A DNA stretch of 64,000 nucleotides from Heterocephalus glaber (lineage: Eukaryota > Chordata > Mammalia > Rodentia > Bathyergidae): positions 3,013,771 through 3,077,770 of the forward strand of contig NW_004624843.1 in NCBI RefSeq assembly GCF_000247695.1. Reading direction: 5' to 3'. The notes under the pieces are model-generated. The model worked only from the letters and a program-made list of their open reading frames with translations. It had not been told where the DNA came from and made no database searches. The position numbers were made by a program, and so were the translations under genes. Below are positions 1-12,425 of the stretch, one piece after another. Every line of letters starts with the position of its first letter. The first letter of the stretch is position 1.

Positions 1-950
1 CTATATGATTTGCATTTATCTTCTCCAAGACTAAAATGCACAAAGTCAGCCAGGGCCAAGTAAGGAGCAACCTCATAGACTGGTGCTCAGCAGGTCAAAT
101 TTCTATCAGGCTCTGCTCCACTATATGTTGAATAAAACACAGCAAGACTGCAAGGTAGCATGAGAGACATACTCTGTATGTTTCTGATAAATTAAAACCT
201 GAGGCAAAACTAAAGCAGACTGAGATGTTTACTCCCTAAGCTTCGTCGAGAGTTAATTTTGGTGTTTTTTTTTTGGCCTAAGGAAGAATTTCAAAAGAGA
301 AGTTTGGTGTTTTGTTTGTGTTGGTGGCTACATCCAATAGATATTAGCCAATCTATTTTCCTTTCCATATCTACCCATCTCTCCTGGCTTCCCACAACAT
401 CCGCTGGATCCATTTTATTCCTGTGTTGTTCCTTTTAAATTCTCCGAGGTGACATTTTATTTATTTTGAGTAAAGGGGAAAAAAAATTGTAACAAAGAAG
501 GAAATGAAGAAAAGTACTGATAAGAGATTATCTGAACATTACAAACCGTTCCAAACAAGAATGAATCACAATTGTATCTGTGGCAATAAATTCTGATAGC
601 ATCACCTTTAATTCTCTTTAATTATATTTTTAAAGTGTTTTTCTTAGGCTTCATATTTGCTTTAGTCTGTTCAACAGAACCTGGAAATGAGTCGCTGTGG
701 TCATGTGACACTGTGGAACTATTTCTCACTGATACCTGACCTGTTGTTTAAAGAGAAAAGAGAAAAGAAAAAGAATGAAAATAAAAATATATTCTAGACT
801 ATATTCACTTTATTTTTTAAAATGAGATGACTACATTGTGCTTAGCTCAGAGATAATATTCTGCTAATTAATAATTAGATCTAGGGGAGAGGCATGGCCC
901 CTAAACTCCTCTGCCTTTCCACTAACTGTTAGCATAAGACTCCTGAGCCA
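1..950. other. Intronic sequence, no recognisable feature
   Basis: AT-rich single-copy-looking DNA with small A/T runs (for example 744..790, purine-rich). No exon-like or repeat-like sequence recognised. Confidence 0.5.
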
Positions 951-1156
951 AGCCAAGGGTGGTGGTGTAGGCCTGTAATCCCAGTGCTCTGGGAGGCCGA
1001 GGCAGGCAGATTATTCATTCAAGCTCAGTCTGGGCAACTTAGTTACTTATAGAAACCCTGTCTTAAAGTATAAAAAGGACTGGGGATGTAGCTCCATGTG
1101 AAGGCAAGGAAAAGAATACCAAAAACCTCCAAAACAAAACAAAACCAAAAACAGGT
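951..1156 (+). mobile_element. Composite SINE (B1-type half plus ID-like half)
   Basis: The left half has the 7SL/B1 hallmark gcctgtaatcccagtgctct followed by gggaggccgaggcaggcaga. The right half begins ggactggggatgtagctc, an ID-like tRNA-derived start, then an A-rich tail. A 10-bp TSD, tcctgagcca, flanks it (941..950 and 1157..1166). Confidence 0.9.
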
Positions 1157-1364
1157 TCCTGAGCCAGTAGAAGAAGCTTATTCATACGTGTTCCTACTCT
1201 GAGCACAGTTCTAAAACTGTCCCTAATTAGATCTCGTTATCCTCCTTTGGGGCCAATTTCATATTCGGGTTTAAGACTCATGTCCGTATGTGTGTGAATA
1301 CTTGACCAAGGGGGGAGTGAAATATTGATCATTTCTACTGATACCCAGATCCTATTTCCTGCAT

Positions 1365-1695
1365 TCATACTTTACTCTTTGAAGTTAAACTTGGCTGCAA
1401 GACAATCTGGCCAGTAAAACTAAGCAAAAGGACTAGAGTCATTGTTTGCTCTTTTTGGTTGAAGTCCTGAAGAATGATGTGGCTTCCAGGCTCACCCTGT
1501 TACTGCATTCTGTAAGATTCTGCACGAAGAGCCTCCACCGGCTTGGGTCTCAGAGTAAAGATGACATGAATCTGAGTCCTCAAGCCATGACTTTGTGGCT
1601 AGAGTAAGAAATAAATAAACCTGGATTGCTTTCAGTTACTGACATTTGGGGGTGTTTGTTACAGCAGCAGAAAATTCCCCTCTGACTAATTCAGG
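1365..1695 (+). mobile_element. MaLR-type LTR remnant (MLT1-like)
   Basis: The 3' part resembles the MLT1 LTR end: aagaaataaataaacctgg, then a segment ending gggtgtttgttacagcagca and ctctgactaattcag. Upstream text is more degenerate. Subfamily uncertain. Confidence 0.55.
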
Positions 1696-1985
1696 CAAAA
1701 AAGGAGCTGCTTTCATTTCGGGTCCTCCACATACTAACAGTTCCTCTATCTGAACTACTGAGGCAACTGACACCCTGAATCTAGGGTCTGTGCTGCAGAC
1801 CCTGCCTCTTGGAACCTGAAAATACCAAGAAAGAACTGCTCAGAACACAGGTGCTGCTCTACTGACAACTGTCAGTTCCTTCCCTCCCTGTGCCCCACCA
1901 ACATGAAGCAGTATCTCCTATCTATGAAAAATGAAAGGTGCAAATACATGGTTTTACTGAAAATCATGCCATTTTTTACATTTTT

Positions 1986-2165
1986 GGCAGTAGCAGGGTT
2001 TGTATCCAAGGGTACTTTACCATAGCAGTCCACCCTCAGTTCTTTGTATTTCTCATTTGAGACGAGGTCTCCCTATGGGCTGGCCTCCAACTTGCAAGCC
2101 TCCTGCCTCAGCCTCCTAAGTAGCTTGAACTACTATAGGCATGTGCCATCATGCCTGGGCATTCC
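1986..2165 (-). mobile_element. Composite B1/ID-like SINE, antisense
   Basis: Reverse-oriented B1 sequence (gagacgaggtctccctatgg, then cctcagcctcctaagtagct and catgtgccatcatgcctggg) with the ID-like half at the low-coordinate end. The 10-bp TSD ttacattttt lies at 1976..1985 and 2166..2175. The overlapping short open frames here are SINE-derived. Confidence 0.88.
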
Positions 2166-2175
2166 TTACATTTTT

Positions 2176-3225
2176 AATGTGGAACACTGTGTGATGACAC
2201 TTGGTCTATACATATCATGCATGTTTCCCACAAGCACTGCAAGCCTGTGGAGCCTGGTTGTGCACACAGCAGGCAGACAACCCCAGCCCTTCTCCATGGA
2301 GGGAGAGGAGCACAGAGGGAAATCTGGACCCTGTGCTCCTCGGCAACACAGTTCCTGGTCAGGTTCTGAGACGGTGTGGCCTTCACATTCCTCCGTGCTA
2401 CTTGGAGAATAATCCACTTCTAATGCGTTTCCCAGGTCACTTCTCTGCACAGTTACAAAGCCTAACTTCCTCTCACAGCCATCCCACAAAGACCTTAAAC
2501 TGTGGCCACAGCCCAAGCTTGAAAGACTAGGAAAGAGCAATGCCACCTGCCAGATGCAACAGCAGATGTCTTAGAAAAGCATTAAAAAATAAAAACGGTT
2601 CTTACAGAGATGCTCCTGCCCAGAGTTTCTATGAAATAATGATGATGCAGCCCCAAAGGAGGGAGGCTCTTTAGAGTGCGCGGAATGAAAGAGGACCACG
2701 TCAGGAATCGAAGCTCTGAGCTTTTCTCATTGTGCTGCATGAAAAAGATGGTTCTGGAGGCAATTTAACAAGTTTAAATTACAGCTTGGAAAGCAATAGG
2801 CATCGGCTCCTGAGAAGTGCAACCGACTGGGAATAGCCTGTGTAGGCCACATTTTTCAGCTAACTCCCAGCCTCACACGCAACACTTAGAGATAATATGT
2901 GAATTTATACATCTCAGGGCAGGGTTTAGGTGCCCAAAATCACTAAAATGACTGCCCAATGACTCTAAAGCACTGGGAAAGGGTTTGACCCTGAAACACG
3001 ATTCAGAAAGAGTATGTGCCCACATAAATGCCAGCACGTTCAGACTCATCATTAATTTTGTAAATTTATGTATACCTTCGCCCATTTGGTTGGTGTCAAT
3101 TTCCACACGTAATCTCAGACAGACAGCCACAAACCATGGTTGGTCCCTCATGTCTACACTTGTCTATTTCATTGCGTGCTTAGTCACAGTAGCTAAATTC
3201 TTTAACTATTATCCCAGCATTTCAG
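2176..3225. other. Intronic sequence, no recognisable feature
   Basis: Unique-looking DNA. Several overlapping short open frames on both strands (2044..2546, 2873..3233) have no domain, no splice context and no family resemblance. Confidence 0.5.
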
Positions 3226-3440
3226 TGGCTTAACACAATATACTTTTTTTTCCTCATGGGACATGCAGAGGCCAAGCCTCGTGGTGAGGCACCATTCCTC
3301 CAAGCAGAAAGTCAAGAGCCAAGAGTCCTTTCTGTGGTCCCACCCTCTTTGAAGTCCTAGGATCTCTCTTTATTTGGATGTAAGGAAGAAGAAAGATGGC
3401 AGCTCATCTACATGTTTAATGGGCCAGGTATAGACCGGAA
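3226..3440. mobile_element. Possible ancient interspersed repeat remnant
   Basis: The phrase cagtggcttaacacaata, followed by a segment with ctcatgggacatgcagaggc, resembles a widespread old mammalian repeat that begins with a similar gtggcttaacacaac text. Too degenerate for a family name. Confidence 0.3.
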
Positions 3441-3949
3441 ACACATCACCTCTGGATGTGTTTCATTGTTTGGATTCGGTCCTATGGGACACTCACCTGC
3501 CAGGGACTAGGAAATGTGATCTAGCTTGAAGCCAGAGAGACTGGGAAAAGATTTCATGACTACTCCACTCTCTTGCTAGCTATTTTCTTGTCTACAAAAC
3601 TGATATAAAAATTGTAACTACTTATTATTACCCTTACTGCATTTTTTTCTGGGACCCAAAACTGACCAGGTTCAGACTTGATCTAAATTTTTTAAGAGAC
3701 TTAGGAATCACAGGAGTGGCTAGTTCATTTCCAGTGGAGGCTATAATTTATCAGCCATCAGACAGGACACTCCTCTCTTGAGCCAAGCTGTCTAAAATAA
3801 GAAATTAAACCACCTGAAGCTGATATTCTCAGGAATGGAATCAGAGAAAAAGACATGGGACTGGATGAAGGTGCTTTTTCTTGACCAAGTGACCAGAGTT
3901 TCTCGTTTTTGAACCTGTTCACCTTTTGGGGCTAGATCATTCTTGGTCA

Positions 3950-4051
3950 CAGGGAACCACAGAATGTTGGGTCCCCAGGGACTGGATGACATTAATACTT
4001 CCCCAGTTGTGATGATCAACATTGTCCCCAGATATTGTCAAATGTATAGGG

Positions 4052-4083
<32 letters not shown>

Positions 4084-4112
4084 CCATACACACCTTGAGA
4101 ACCACTATTCTA
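3950..4112 (-). mobile_element. MER20-like hAT DNA transposon, antisense
   Basis: Text such as cccagttgtgatgatcaaca, then ccccagatattgtcaaatg and the terminal cttgagaaccactattctag, resembles antisense MER20. The (TG)n microsatellite sits inside it. Confidence 0.6.
4053..4081 (+). repeat. (TG)n microsatellite
   Basis: About 14 uninterrupted TG units, expanded within the MER20-like element. Confidence 0.97.
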
Positions 4113-5044
4113 GCTCACAAAAATGATAATGAACTAACACAACCCAGAATTTGGCTGGAAAACACCTGTATGCTACAGAAAGTGTCTTTCAGTAGTTCCA
4201 TCCATCTGTTTCTCAGATAGTACTAAGAAAACACAAAAACTTACCAAACACCTGCTCTTTGCTTCCCTTTGTAGAGCCATCAAGTAGCTCATCCTCCTTT
4301 GAGGACATCTGCTTCTGTGAGATGCTCCAGTGCAGTGGATGAGGCTCTGCCTGTCCTTCATACACAGTGAGACACCGGAGCTCTGTTTGTGTCCCCCATT
4401 CCCTCAGGACATCAGCGCTGCAGGGATTTTAGGGAGTAAGTTACTCAGCAAGCCTCCAACAAAAGAAATGGATTGGAAGGTTTATTCCAAACTCTCCCCA
4501 ACTTCAAGCACTTCAACGGCTGAAGGTGTTTCCAGAGAAGTGGCAAAGAAGACTTGGACGCTGGTAGCCTCATCCCAGAGCACTTATTCCAAACCTAATT
4601 TAGGAAAAATATGTTCCCTTTAAATGTCCTCGAATGGCAAAATATTTCTAAATTTTGACCCCTATAGTGGCACTGCCTTTTCTCCCTTTATCTAGGTTTT
4701 GCACTTCAGTAATTAAGGAGAGGCTCTCTGATGTTGGTATAGCTGCAAAGTACCTACCAAGCGTTTCAAGCGGAAATGTGCAAAGGGGCTTATTTATTAC
4801 TTTCATAGCTAAAAGGAGAACTTTGATAAGAAAAAGAAAACTGTTCAAAGCCAAAGGATCTTTTTATTTAAATAGAGTGGGCTTACTAAAGGATGACAAT
4901 ACTTGGAAGCTACTTAGTGAATATTACATGAATAATGAAGTAAAAACTATGAGATCACCTTCATTTCACTTTATTGTTAAACCAAAAACTGTTTTTAAAA
5001 ACCTAAGGGATGAGTAAGCAATGGTCACCAGCATGCATTGAATG
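4113..5044. other. Intronic sequence, no recognisable feature
   Basis: Open frames of 97 and 120 codons (4330..4623, 4655..5017) show no family resemblance. The second is lysine/arginine-rich and looks like an AT-rich chance frame. Confidence 0.45.
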
Positions 5045-5270
5045 CTATTTCTCAGGACACTTACATTGATTATCTCTAATTCTTAAAAATATCCTATAAA
5101 ATAGGCATTTATATCATAATTTTAAAAGATGAATGAATTGGACTGGAGAGAAGGTGAGTGATTTGTGGTAACATGCATGGCTTGTTGACTACATAGCCAG
5201 TAACTTCTTGAATTTAAATCTCCCTGATTCCCAAGTCTACCGTTCTTTCACTGTTTTTCCACCAAGCCAT
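5045..5270 (+). mobile_element. MIR-like SINE remnant
   Basis: Degenerate match to the MIR order: ttacattgattatctctaat, then aaataggcatttatatcata, then agatgaatgaattggac, then the agccagtaacttcttgaat region corresponding to the MIR tail. Highly diverged. Confidence 0.5.
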
Positions 5271-6480
5271 AATGGCTCCAGGGGAAATTCATTTACAGAA
5301 AATCCCATTCTGGCAATCTCAGATATTTCTACACCCCAAAACTGAAATGTCACTACAGCAATAAGTGCTTTAATCTTCATTTCATTGCCTGGCAGCCCTT
5401 CTCAAGTGGATAACAGAATGGGTTCTGGGTAAGTACATTAAATTAAATCTCAGCTACTTAGCACTGATTCATTACTATTTTGGCATAGCAGTTTATGCAA
5501 AAAATATTATTATGAAGTATCCTGCTAGCACCAATCATACAGGGCTCTTTTCCCCAAAATTAGACATGGTCTCTTCCCCAAGAGAGAATCATGGAATGTT
5601 TCTCATGCTCCTGTTACCCTGTGCCATGGGTGACTCCATGGGCTAATGGGGGAGTTGACTTCCGGAGAGCAGCACCCAGGGCTGGGTTGTGGTGTTCACA
5701 TTCATTACAGTGAAAATCTGTCCTACTGCCCAGCAGGCTCAGGTAACTATGGCAACCTACCAGCAACATCGCTCACACAAATTAGAGCAAAGAAGCTACA
5801 TAGGACCAGCTCCACCCGGGACGTGAAGCAGTCACACAAAGAAGAAATCTCTCTCAAGGACACTTCCATTCTCTCCTGAGTAGCCACCGGCAGTGCTGCA
5901 TCTGTTCAGCTTTATCACCAGAATAAACGTCTGTTCACTTTTACTGGCTGGTATTAAAAGTGGTTAAACATAATATGCTTGAACCCTGGTTATCACTACA
6001 CTGGTGGATCACAGCTCTGAGTGACTGTCACCAAGGGCATGACAAGGAGGCATCTCAACAGCCACACAATCCTCCTCCTCCAAGCACGTGGACTGATGCT
6101 CACAACACACCTGTGCCCTCCTGTTCCTGTGGGGGCAGAACTTCCCCTGCAGAGCATACAAGTCCCTGCCAGGGAAGGGGACCCTGCCTAGAAAGGGGAC
6201 AGTCAGAAAAGGAAACTGCCCTTTTGGAAAGTTCCATTTTTCTTCTTTTTTAAAAAAAGAAAAAACTATAAAAGTCTTCTGAAAACCATCTCTAAGGGCT
6301 ACCACATGAGAAGGCACCTGAAGGCACTGTAGGACAAGAGGCGTGATGACTGAAACAGGGCCATGGAACATGGTTGAGCAAGTTCATTGGGAAACGAGTA
6401 GGTTGGTCAGGCAACTTTGTGGGTCCATTTGAAGTTGGTGACTATGAGCTTAGAGAGACATCAAGCTTCCCAATCCTTGT
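5271..6480. other. Intronic sequence, no recognisable feature
   Basis: No confident repeat. The short open frames at 5646..5879, 5960..6253 and 6009..6371 have no recognisable domain. Confidence 0.45.
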
Positions 6481-6484
6481 CCGC

Positions 6485-6600
6485 TCACCTCTCCTACCAC
6501 TGTGTTCCTGAAGGCTTCATTTATTTTGTGTCATGGGCACCTCGATCAGCTTCTGGCATGAAGGAGATGCTCATAAATGTTAGCCGAACTCAACTAGAAA
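6485..6600 (+). mobile_element. L2-like LINE 3' end remnant
   Basis: The text cttctggcatgaaggagatg followed by ctcataaatgtta resembles the L2 tail (ctggcacatag..aggtgctcaataaatg type). Confidence 0.4.
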
Positions 6601-6739
6601 AGCAATGGCTTTCAGCTCTGATGTATTCATGCTCAGGGCTTGCCATGACAGACTTTGTTGTCTCACCTTCTAAGGGCTGGGGGTCCCAGATCCAGGTGTC
6701 CGAGGGCCATGTTGGGAAGGATCTGCTCTAGACACATCT

Positions 6740-6970
6740 TCCAGTTCCATGGCACACCGTGTGAATATCCGTGTCCAAATTTCTGCTCTTCATAGGGACA
6801 TCCGTCCTATTTACTCAGCAGTCCTTGATATTCCAACATGACCCCATCTGAACTAATTATATCTGCGATAACCCTATTTCCAAAGAAGGCCACATTCTGA
6901 GGCATGGAGCGGGAAGTTAGGACTTCAGCATGTTAATTTGAGGGGGTACAGTTTAGGCTATAACATCTAA
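6740..6970 (-). mobile_element. MLT1-type MaLR LTR, antisense
   Basis: Contains the antisense landmarks tgtccaaatttctgctcttc, ataaccctatttccaaagaa, ggccacattctgaggcatgg and gttaggacttcagcatgtta, in the expected order, ending near gctataacatc. Confidence 0.7.
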
Positions 6971-8329
6971 GCATGAATAAACTTTTTTAAAATGTCAGAT
7001 TGTTTTATGGAAAAAAAACATAAAAGGAGTATCCCCTTTCACACATGCATACACCCACCACTATTTCAACTAGATTTTGAAAGAAATTTATTTAATAATT
7101 CAGGCAAAATACCCATTTTCCCAAAGTCACCCTAAAATATTCATAACCAGACATAAATTTCACTGATCCTGTTTAGCAATTAAAAGCCACAGTCTCGGAC
7201 ATCAACCTAGTTCCAAATAAATGAGGGAGGTCAACCAAGGAACATTCAACACTGAAAAGGGCTCAGTGTTTTCTGTGAGGGGCAACAAGACTCGGCCTCG
7301 GCTGAAAGAAGTACTAAATATTCATCTGTTTCCAAATCAGTCACTGTCACAGGACTCCACCGTGGAAGTGGGGAAAAGGAGGACCACCCTTCCACAGCAG
7401 GAAGCCAGGCAGACACTGGCCATCACTGCAGTTCTTGGATCCAGTTTCCTTGGTCTTGGCTGTCTTTGCTTCCAGCATCTCCAGATGGCACCTGTTTTTA
7501 TTTACTCAGTGGCACTGGAGGACCATCTTCTTTAGGGTCCATGAATAGCTCACTTCTGAGAGATAGATGATTAAAAGCAACTGAAGGAGAGGAAGACTGC
7601 ATTTATCTCAGAAGATAAAGGATTAGAAGACAAATTTGGGATTCTCCCATCTGCATTCAAAGCTGCAGTGATTTTCTGAGAGTCACAACCTTTCCTTTCC
7701 CAAACGTGACTCAGGAAGGGAGGGTCCTACCCCAGCCCTAGCGCTCTCTGCTCACACAATGGGTGAGCATGGCTTCAGAGCAACCAGGTGCACAGTCCAC
7801 CCTAAAAGACTGGGTTTTGAACCACACGATTCACAATAAGTAAATGAGCAGGAGAAATCCAGCTTTTGCTGTTACTGTCACTGTGTGCTTTTCCAGCCTT
7901 AAAACAATCTGTAAACCCACATGTTTACTCTTGCATATATGTTAAAACTTTGAAACAAAGTTTCCAATGTTGGAAATTCTGAATTTCTCTCTAATACCTA
8001 CCATTTTGAACTTGGATGAATTAGCTTTTAGATTCAGGTTACAAATTAATCCAGGCTCATTATGTAATTAAATGTTTGGTTGTGAGCATGAATTAATATA
8101 GTACACACAGGAATATAATTTTATGCGACAAACTGTTCAAACTCAATAAAGAAATTCACCATGGTAACACATTATCTGACCCATCCAATCAAACATGCAA
8201 TTCAAATTGTTTCTCAAGTTACCTAAAAAATGCATCCATTATTAAACAGATATAATATACATACTGCACTATAGAAAATTTCTTAAATTGCTTTGGCAAA
8301 AGATGAGAAAATTTTAAATGCACTTTCAA
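6971..8329. other. Intronic sequence, no recognisable feature
   Basis: AT-rich, no repeat recognised. The 104-codon frame at 7221..7535 has no family resemblance. Confidence 0.45.
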
Positions 8330-8720
8330 AAATATACAGAGAATATTGCTGCAGCCAATATTGTGTGCTTTAATTTTTTTTAACTAGATGACACCTGGAA
8401 ATAATGCATTTAATGCACTTTTAATCTTTCTGATAATCTTGCTAAAATAGGTCTGGCGTGTAGCATTCTACCCGGAGATGGATTTGTTGTAACTGCCAGA
8501 CACAATCTGTATTAATCAACCCAAGGACTTCAAGTACAATTTAGCTTCCAGAGCTGGATTGGCATGCAATTGTTCACAGCTGTTACTAATTAGACCTAGA
8601 TCCAGTAATAACTAAAGCGTGTTTAAAGTTCTAAGAGTAACTAGTTAAGGTAACTATTGATGTGCAAGATCAATAATTGAAACCAACACTTCAGGCATAA
8701 ACCTAGGTAAATTAGAACTG
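8330..8720. promoter_or_regulatory. Candidate conserved noncoding element
   Basis: Repeat-free AT-rich block with several homeodomain-type TAAT cores (for example tattaatcaacc, ctaattagacc) and low microsatellite content, resembling developmental enhancer DNA. No alignment could be run, so this is inference. Confidence 0.3.
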
Positions 8721-10194
8721 GGAGAAAACTCGAAGGCTCTTCAGTAGGTGGAGCTATTCCCTCAGCCAGAGCTCTTCGTTCTGTGCAGTTTGAGTGCTCT
8801 CTGCGTGGCAACTACCTTGATTAATTTCTTCCATAGAATTCTGTGACCCAAATGACTGTCAACATGCTAGCAACGAATACATTGTCTAGCTTCTTCTCTT
8901 TCAGATACACAGCCCAAGTCACAATGTCCAGGAGGAGGGGTGGGGGTACAGGTGAGTTTACTTAGATCAGGTTAGGGTTTCAGCTTACTTGAAAGTAAGT
9001 TAATCCTCCACATCTATTAAACACAATCAAACTGATTTGACCTCTTCCCCTGATAGTGACCAATGAGCTAATTTAATATACTATGACCACCTTGCCATTA
9101 CTGACATTTGGGCTGGGTAATTCTTTACTGGAGAAAGTCGGGCACCGCCTATGAATTTGGGAACGTTTACCAGCATTCTTTGGATCTGCCAATTAGATGT
9201 CAGGAACATCTGACAACCAAACATGCACTAGACATTTGCAGATATCTCTTGTGGGGCAGGCGATCACCCCAATTGAGAACATTCAGTAAAGGAGTGATCT
9301 TTCTTTGTAATAAACACAGATCTCTGGCCTTGTTGCATGGACTGAACTATTCTACTAGCATATTTTCAATAACAATGTTTATTATTCTTTTCATCAGATC
9401 CAAAAGTCAATGTGTGTATATTATGGGACGCTTTAAAGCTAATAAAAGAACAAAGAAAAAGAAAAGCCACCAATAATTGTTCTGCCACAATAATGACTTT
9501 CAGGATTTCGAGTGTACCATCTTAATCCTTCTGCATAAAGATGCAGGGTGTGTGTAGTACTATTTGATTTATGAAAATCTTAGAGTCATCTAGCAGTACT
9601 AGTTTATTAAAAGATCTTTTATCACTACATGTACCTCATGTCATCAAATATTTTATTAAGTGATGTAATGACGACACTGTATTCTATAAAGGAAATGTCG
9701 CATTTTTTAACCAATCTTTTATAACTGCGACATTTTATCTGATCTGAGATTAATGTGCACTATTTTTGCTATGTTCTTGGGTTAATCCCCACAAGCAGAA
9801 GTTTTGAGTATGAAGCTATTTTAGTTCTGCCTTTACACAAAGGGTGCAAAGGAGAGAGTGAAGAAACAAAAGAAGGAAAAACAAAGGGAGAGAATAAAGA
9901 ACAGAAGGTAAGAAAAAGGAGAAGGCAGAAACAGAAGGGCTGGGGAAGGGGGAGGGGTCGATGCAAACAGGGAGGAGGGACCATAGAGGGGGAGAAGGCT
10001 TTTGTTTCTCAGGATGCTGATTTAGAAATGAACTTGATGGGCATCATCCCTGGCTTTCCTTTACTCTCCGCCTTTGCCTTCCACAAGATCCTCTTGCTCT
10101 TGCCCACCACTGGGCAAATACACACTCATTATTGTTCTTCCTTCCTTGCTCCCTGTGACTAGCACACATTGGCAAAATGGCTACTTAAGACAAA
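8721..10194. other. Intronic sequence, mostly unrecognised
   Basis: Contains short open frames without resemblance (9108..9476, 9755..10162). The second overlaps a purine-rich tract, which explains its Lys/Arg/Glu-rich translation. Confidence 0.45.
9838..9995 (+). repeat. Purine-rich low-complexity tract
   Basis: Long A/G-rich run with only scattered pyrimidines, from ggagagagtgaagaaac through gggaaggggg-type sequence to ggaggaggga. Confidence 0.8.
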
Positions 10195-10500
10195 AGTGAG
10201 AAACCTTGAAAACAGTGTGTGCTGTAAAAGAAGCCAGACACAAAAGGGCAAGAATTGCATGCTTCCATTTATGTGAAATACCCAGCGCAGGCAAATCCAT
10301 AGAGACAGAGTAGATTAATGGTTGCTGGGGCGCTGGGCGAGAGGGAATGGGAGTGACTGCTTAATTGGTATGAGGTTTCCTTGTAGGGTGATGAATATGA
10401 TCTCAAACTATATAGTGATGATGGTTGTACAGCATTACAAATAAACTAGACATTACTGAATGACGGACTTCAAACTGGTGCCTTTTATAATATGTATAAG
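10195..10500 (+). mobile_element. L1M-type LINE 3' end fragment
   Basis: Characteristic old L1 text in order: aaagaagccagacacaaaag, ttccatttatgtgaaatac, gcaaatccatagagacagag, taatggttgctggggc, then gatgatggttgtacagcatt. Sense orientation, 5'-truncated. Confidence 0.8.
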
Positions 10501-10599
10501 AAAATCAGGAAGAAACAAACAATAAAACAAACTTCTAAGAAAGCATTTGAATTGATTTGAGGGGATTTTTTAAAATAAATAAAAGTAAAGGGGAGAAAA

Positions 10600-10740
10600 A
10601 TAATAGCTACTCTTTAATTGAGCTGTGGATATTAGTCCACAAAACTGCCTTGCCAGGTGACTATTATTCCTACTTTATAGGTGAGGGAAGAGAGACTTAA
10701 GGACAGGTAACTGCTGAAAGGTGGAATTAAGGGTTCCTTG
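10600..10740 (+). mobile_element. MIR-like SINE remnant
   Basis: The text gactattattcctactttat, aggtgagggaagagagactt and acaggtaactgctgaaaggt follows the MIR order (tattattcccattttacag..gaaactgaggc..taacttgcccaag). Confidence 0.5.
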
Positions 10741-11899
10741 TGGCTCCCTAAACCTGTAGTCAGGGATCGATTCCAAGTTAACAAGGTGGAAAACACTTGT
10801 GACTGTGGCCCTCCAAGAGTATTAGCCTGGTGAATTAACTAGATACAGAGTCATGAGGAAGGGAGAAAAGTCCCTCCACTGTATGTCTGAGTCAATTCCT
10901 CATCTCAAAGGAGGCACTGTTTCTCAGCCCCAAAAAGAAACATCCTAACAACACAGGCTGCACCATTCTAAATGTTTCATCCACCACTGTGCATAAACAC
11001 AGTGCAGCCTCTGTCTCCCACCTCTGCCAAATGAAATGTAATGAACCAAATTAACTAGCAAGGGGCCGGGAGGGAGCATCATGAGAAATAAAACAGTTTT
11101 CCACATACATGATTAGCTTAAATCATCTCTACTCTTGATGCCCAGGGTACAATGGCAAGTAGATGGAAATGGATGATAAATCAGCACATCTGAGGTTTAG
11201 CACTTTCACTGTCTCACAAAGGTTCGACACTCAGTCAACTGCTTAACTGTTTTGTCTTTGTTAGCATACTACAAGTAACTCAGCCAATGACTTTAGCAGT
11301 GACTAGTTAGATGTAAGTACCAGTATCTACTTTTCATGACTTGGACAGAATTCTTCAGTCAGTATGGTTTTTGATGGGTTCAGTCCATAAGAAAACACAT
11401 TGCTGCCCTCCAAGCCCAAGGGTTTTGATGGAAGCTGCACTGACAGAAAAACCATGACACACCATAGCTGTACAGTGAGACCATGATGGTCTGGAAATTC
11501 ATACCCAAATAGATGATCTTCTGAAAAGGTGGCATCCCTCCCTGGGTGACAGTTGATGCAAAACATGGTACAAAATGGTTGGCACATCATTGCAGCAAAC
11601 CCTAGGGCTACAGAAAGAATGGTCTTCCGCACATCTGCAACAGCACTAAACTAGGGTTGGAGAGGTGGGGAGAGATGCAGGACATAAAACCATCATGTGA
11701 CCCCATCAGAAAGGATCCTCAGAGTAGCAGGTAAAGCCTGAAGCTGAGATAAGGCCAAGTTTTAAGGAGGGAAGAGGGTAGTGATGTGTAATGCAGAGCT
11801 CAGACTATCAGCAGCATGCTCACTTTATGGGTCTGCTGGTTAACTGATGGAAGGAGGTCTGTAAGAGTGGCCAGCATTGCAGGAGGCACTCTCCAGCCT
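10741..11899. other. Intronic sequence, no recognisable feature
   Basis: No repeat recognised. The minus-strand 101-codon frame at 11327..11632 has no domain or splice context I recognise. Confidence 0.45.
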
Positions 11900-12425
11900 G
11901 GTTCCCAGTGAGCTCGAAGCCCTGATTCATGCCCTTTTACTCTCCTGCTTGAGTATGAGCTAAACTTGGTTGTAGCTTGCTTTTCAGGTCACTCCAAGTT
12001 TAGGTTATAAAAGATGTTCCTGTTGTTCTCCCTCTGTGTTCTCCCTCTGTGCTCTCCCACATGCCTATTACCATGGAAGCCAGCTGCCATACTGTGTGCA
12101 ACACCTCAGAGAGGCTCATATGGCCAGGAACTGAAAAAGCTCTGGCCAATGTCAGCAAGGAACTGAAACCATCAGTTCCACAACCTAGTCCTGCCAGCCA
12201 CCACTCAGCAATGGATGCTCCCTCAGCTGAGCTTTCTGTTGAGACCACAGCCCCAGCCAAAAGTTTGACTGCAGCCTCAGGAAGGGACCCTGAGGCAGCG
12301 GCAGCCACCTAAGCCACACTTAAACTGCTGGACGACAGAAACTGCTGGGCCACAGAAAATGCATGCTTGTTGCTGTAAGCCACTAATTTAGCTGTGATTT
12401 TGTATGCAACAGTAGATAAGTAGTA
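11900..12425 (+). mobile_element. MLT1-type MaLR LTR
   Basis: Ordered landmarks: ttaggttataaaagatg, gaagccagctgccatactgt, an internal tggccaggaactga, tgactgcagcctcaggaag, agaccctgag-like text, then gccacagaaaatgcatgctt, gctgtaagccactaattta and the end tgcaacagtagataagtagt. The open frames at 12000..12312 lie within it and are not genes. Confidence 0.75.

Noticed and set aside
12000..12312. Overlapping 102- and 87-codon frames on both strands
   Set aside because: Both lie in an MLT1 LTR.
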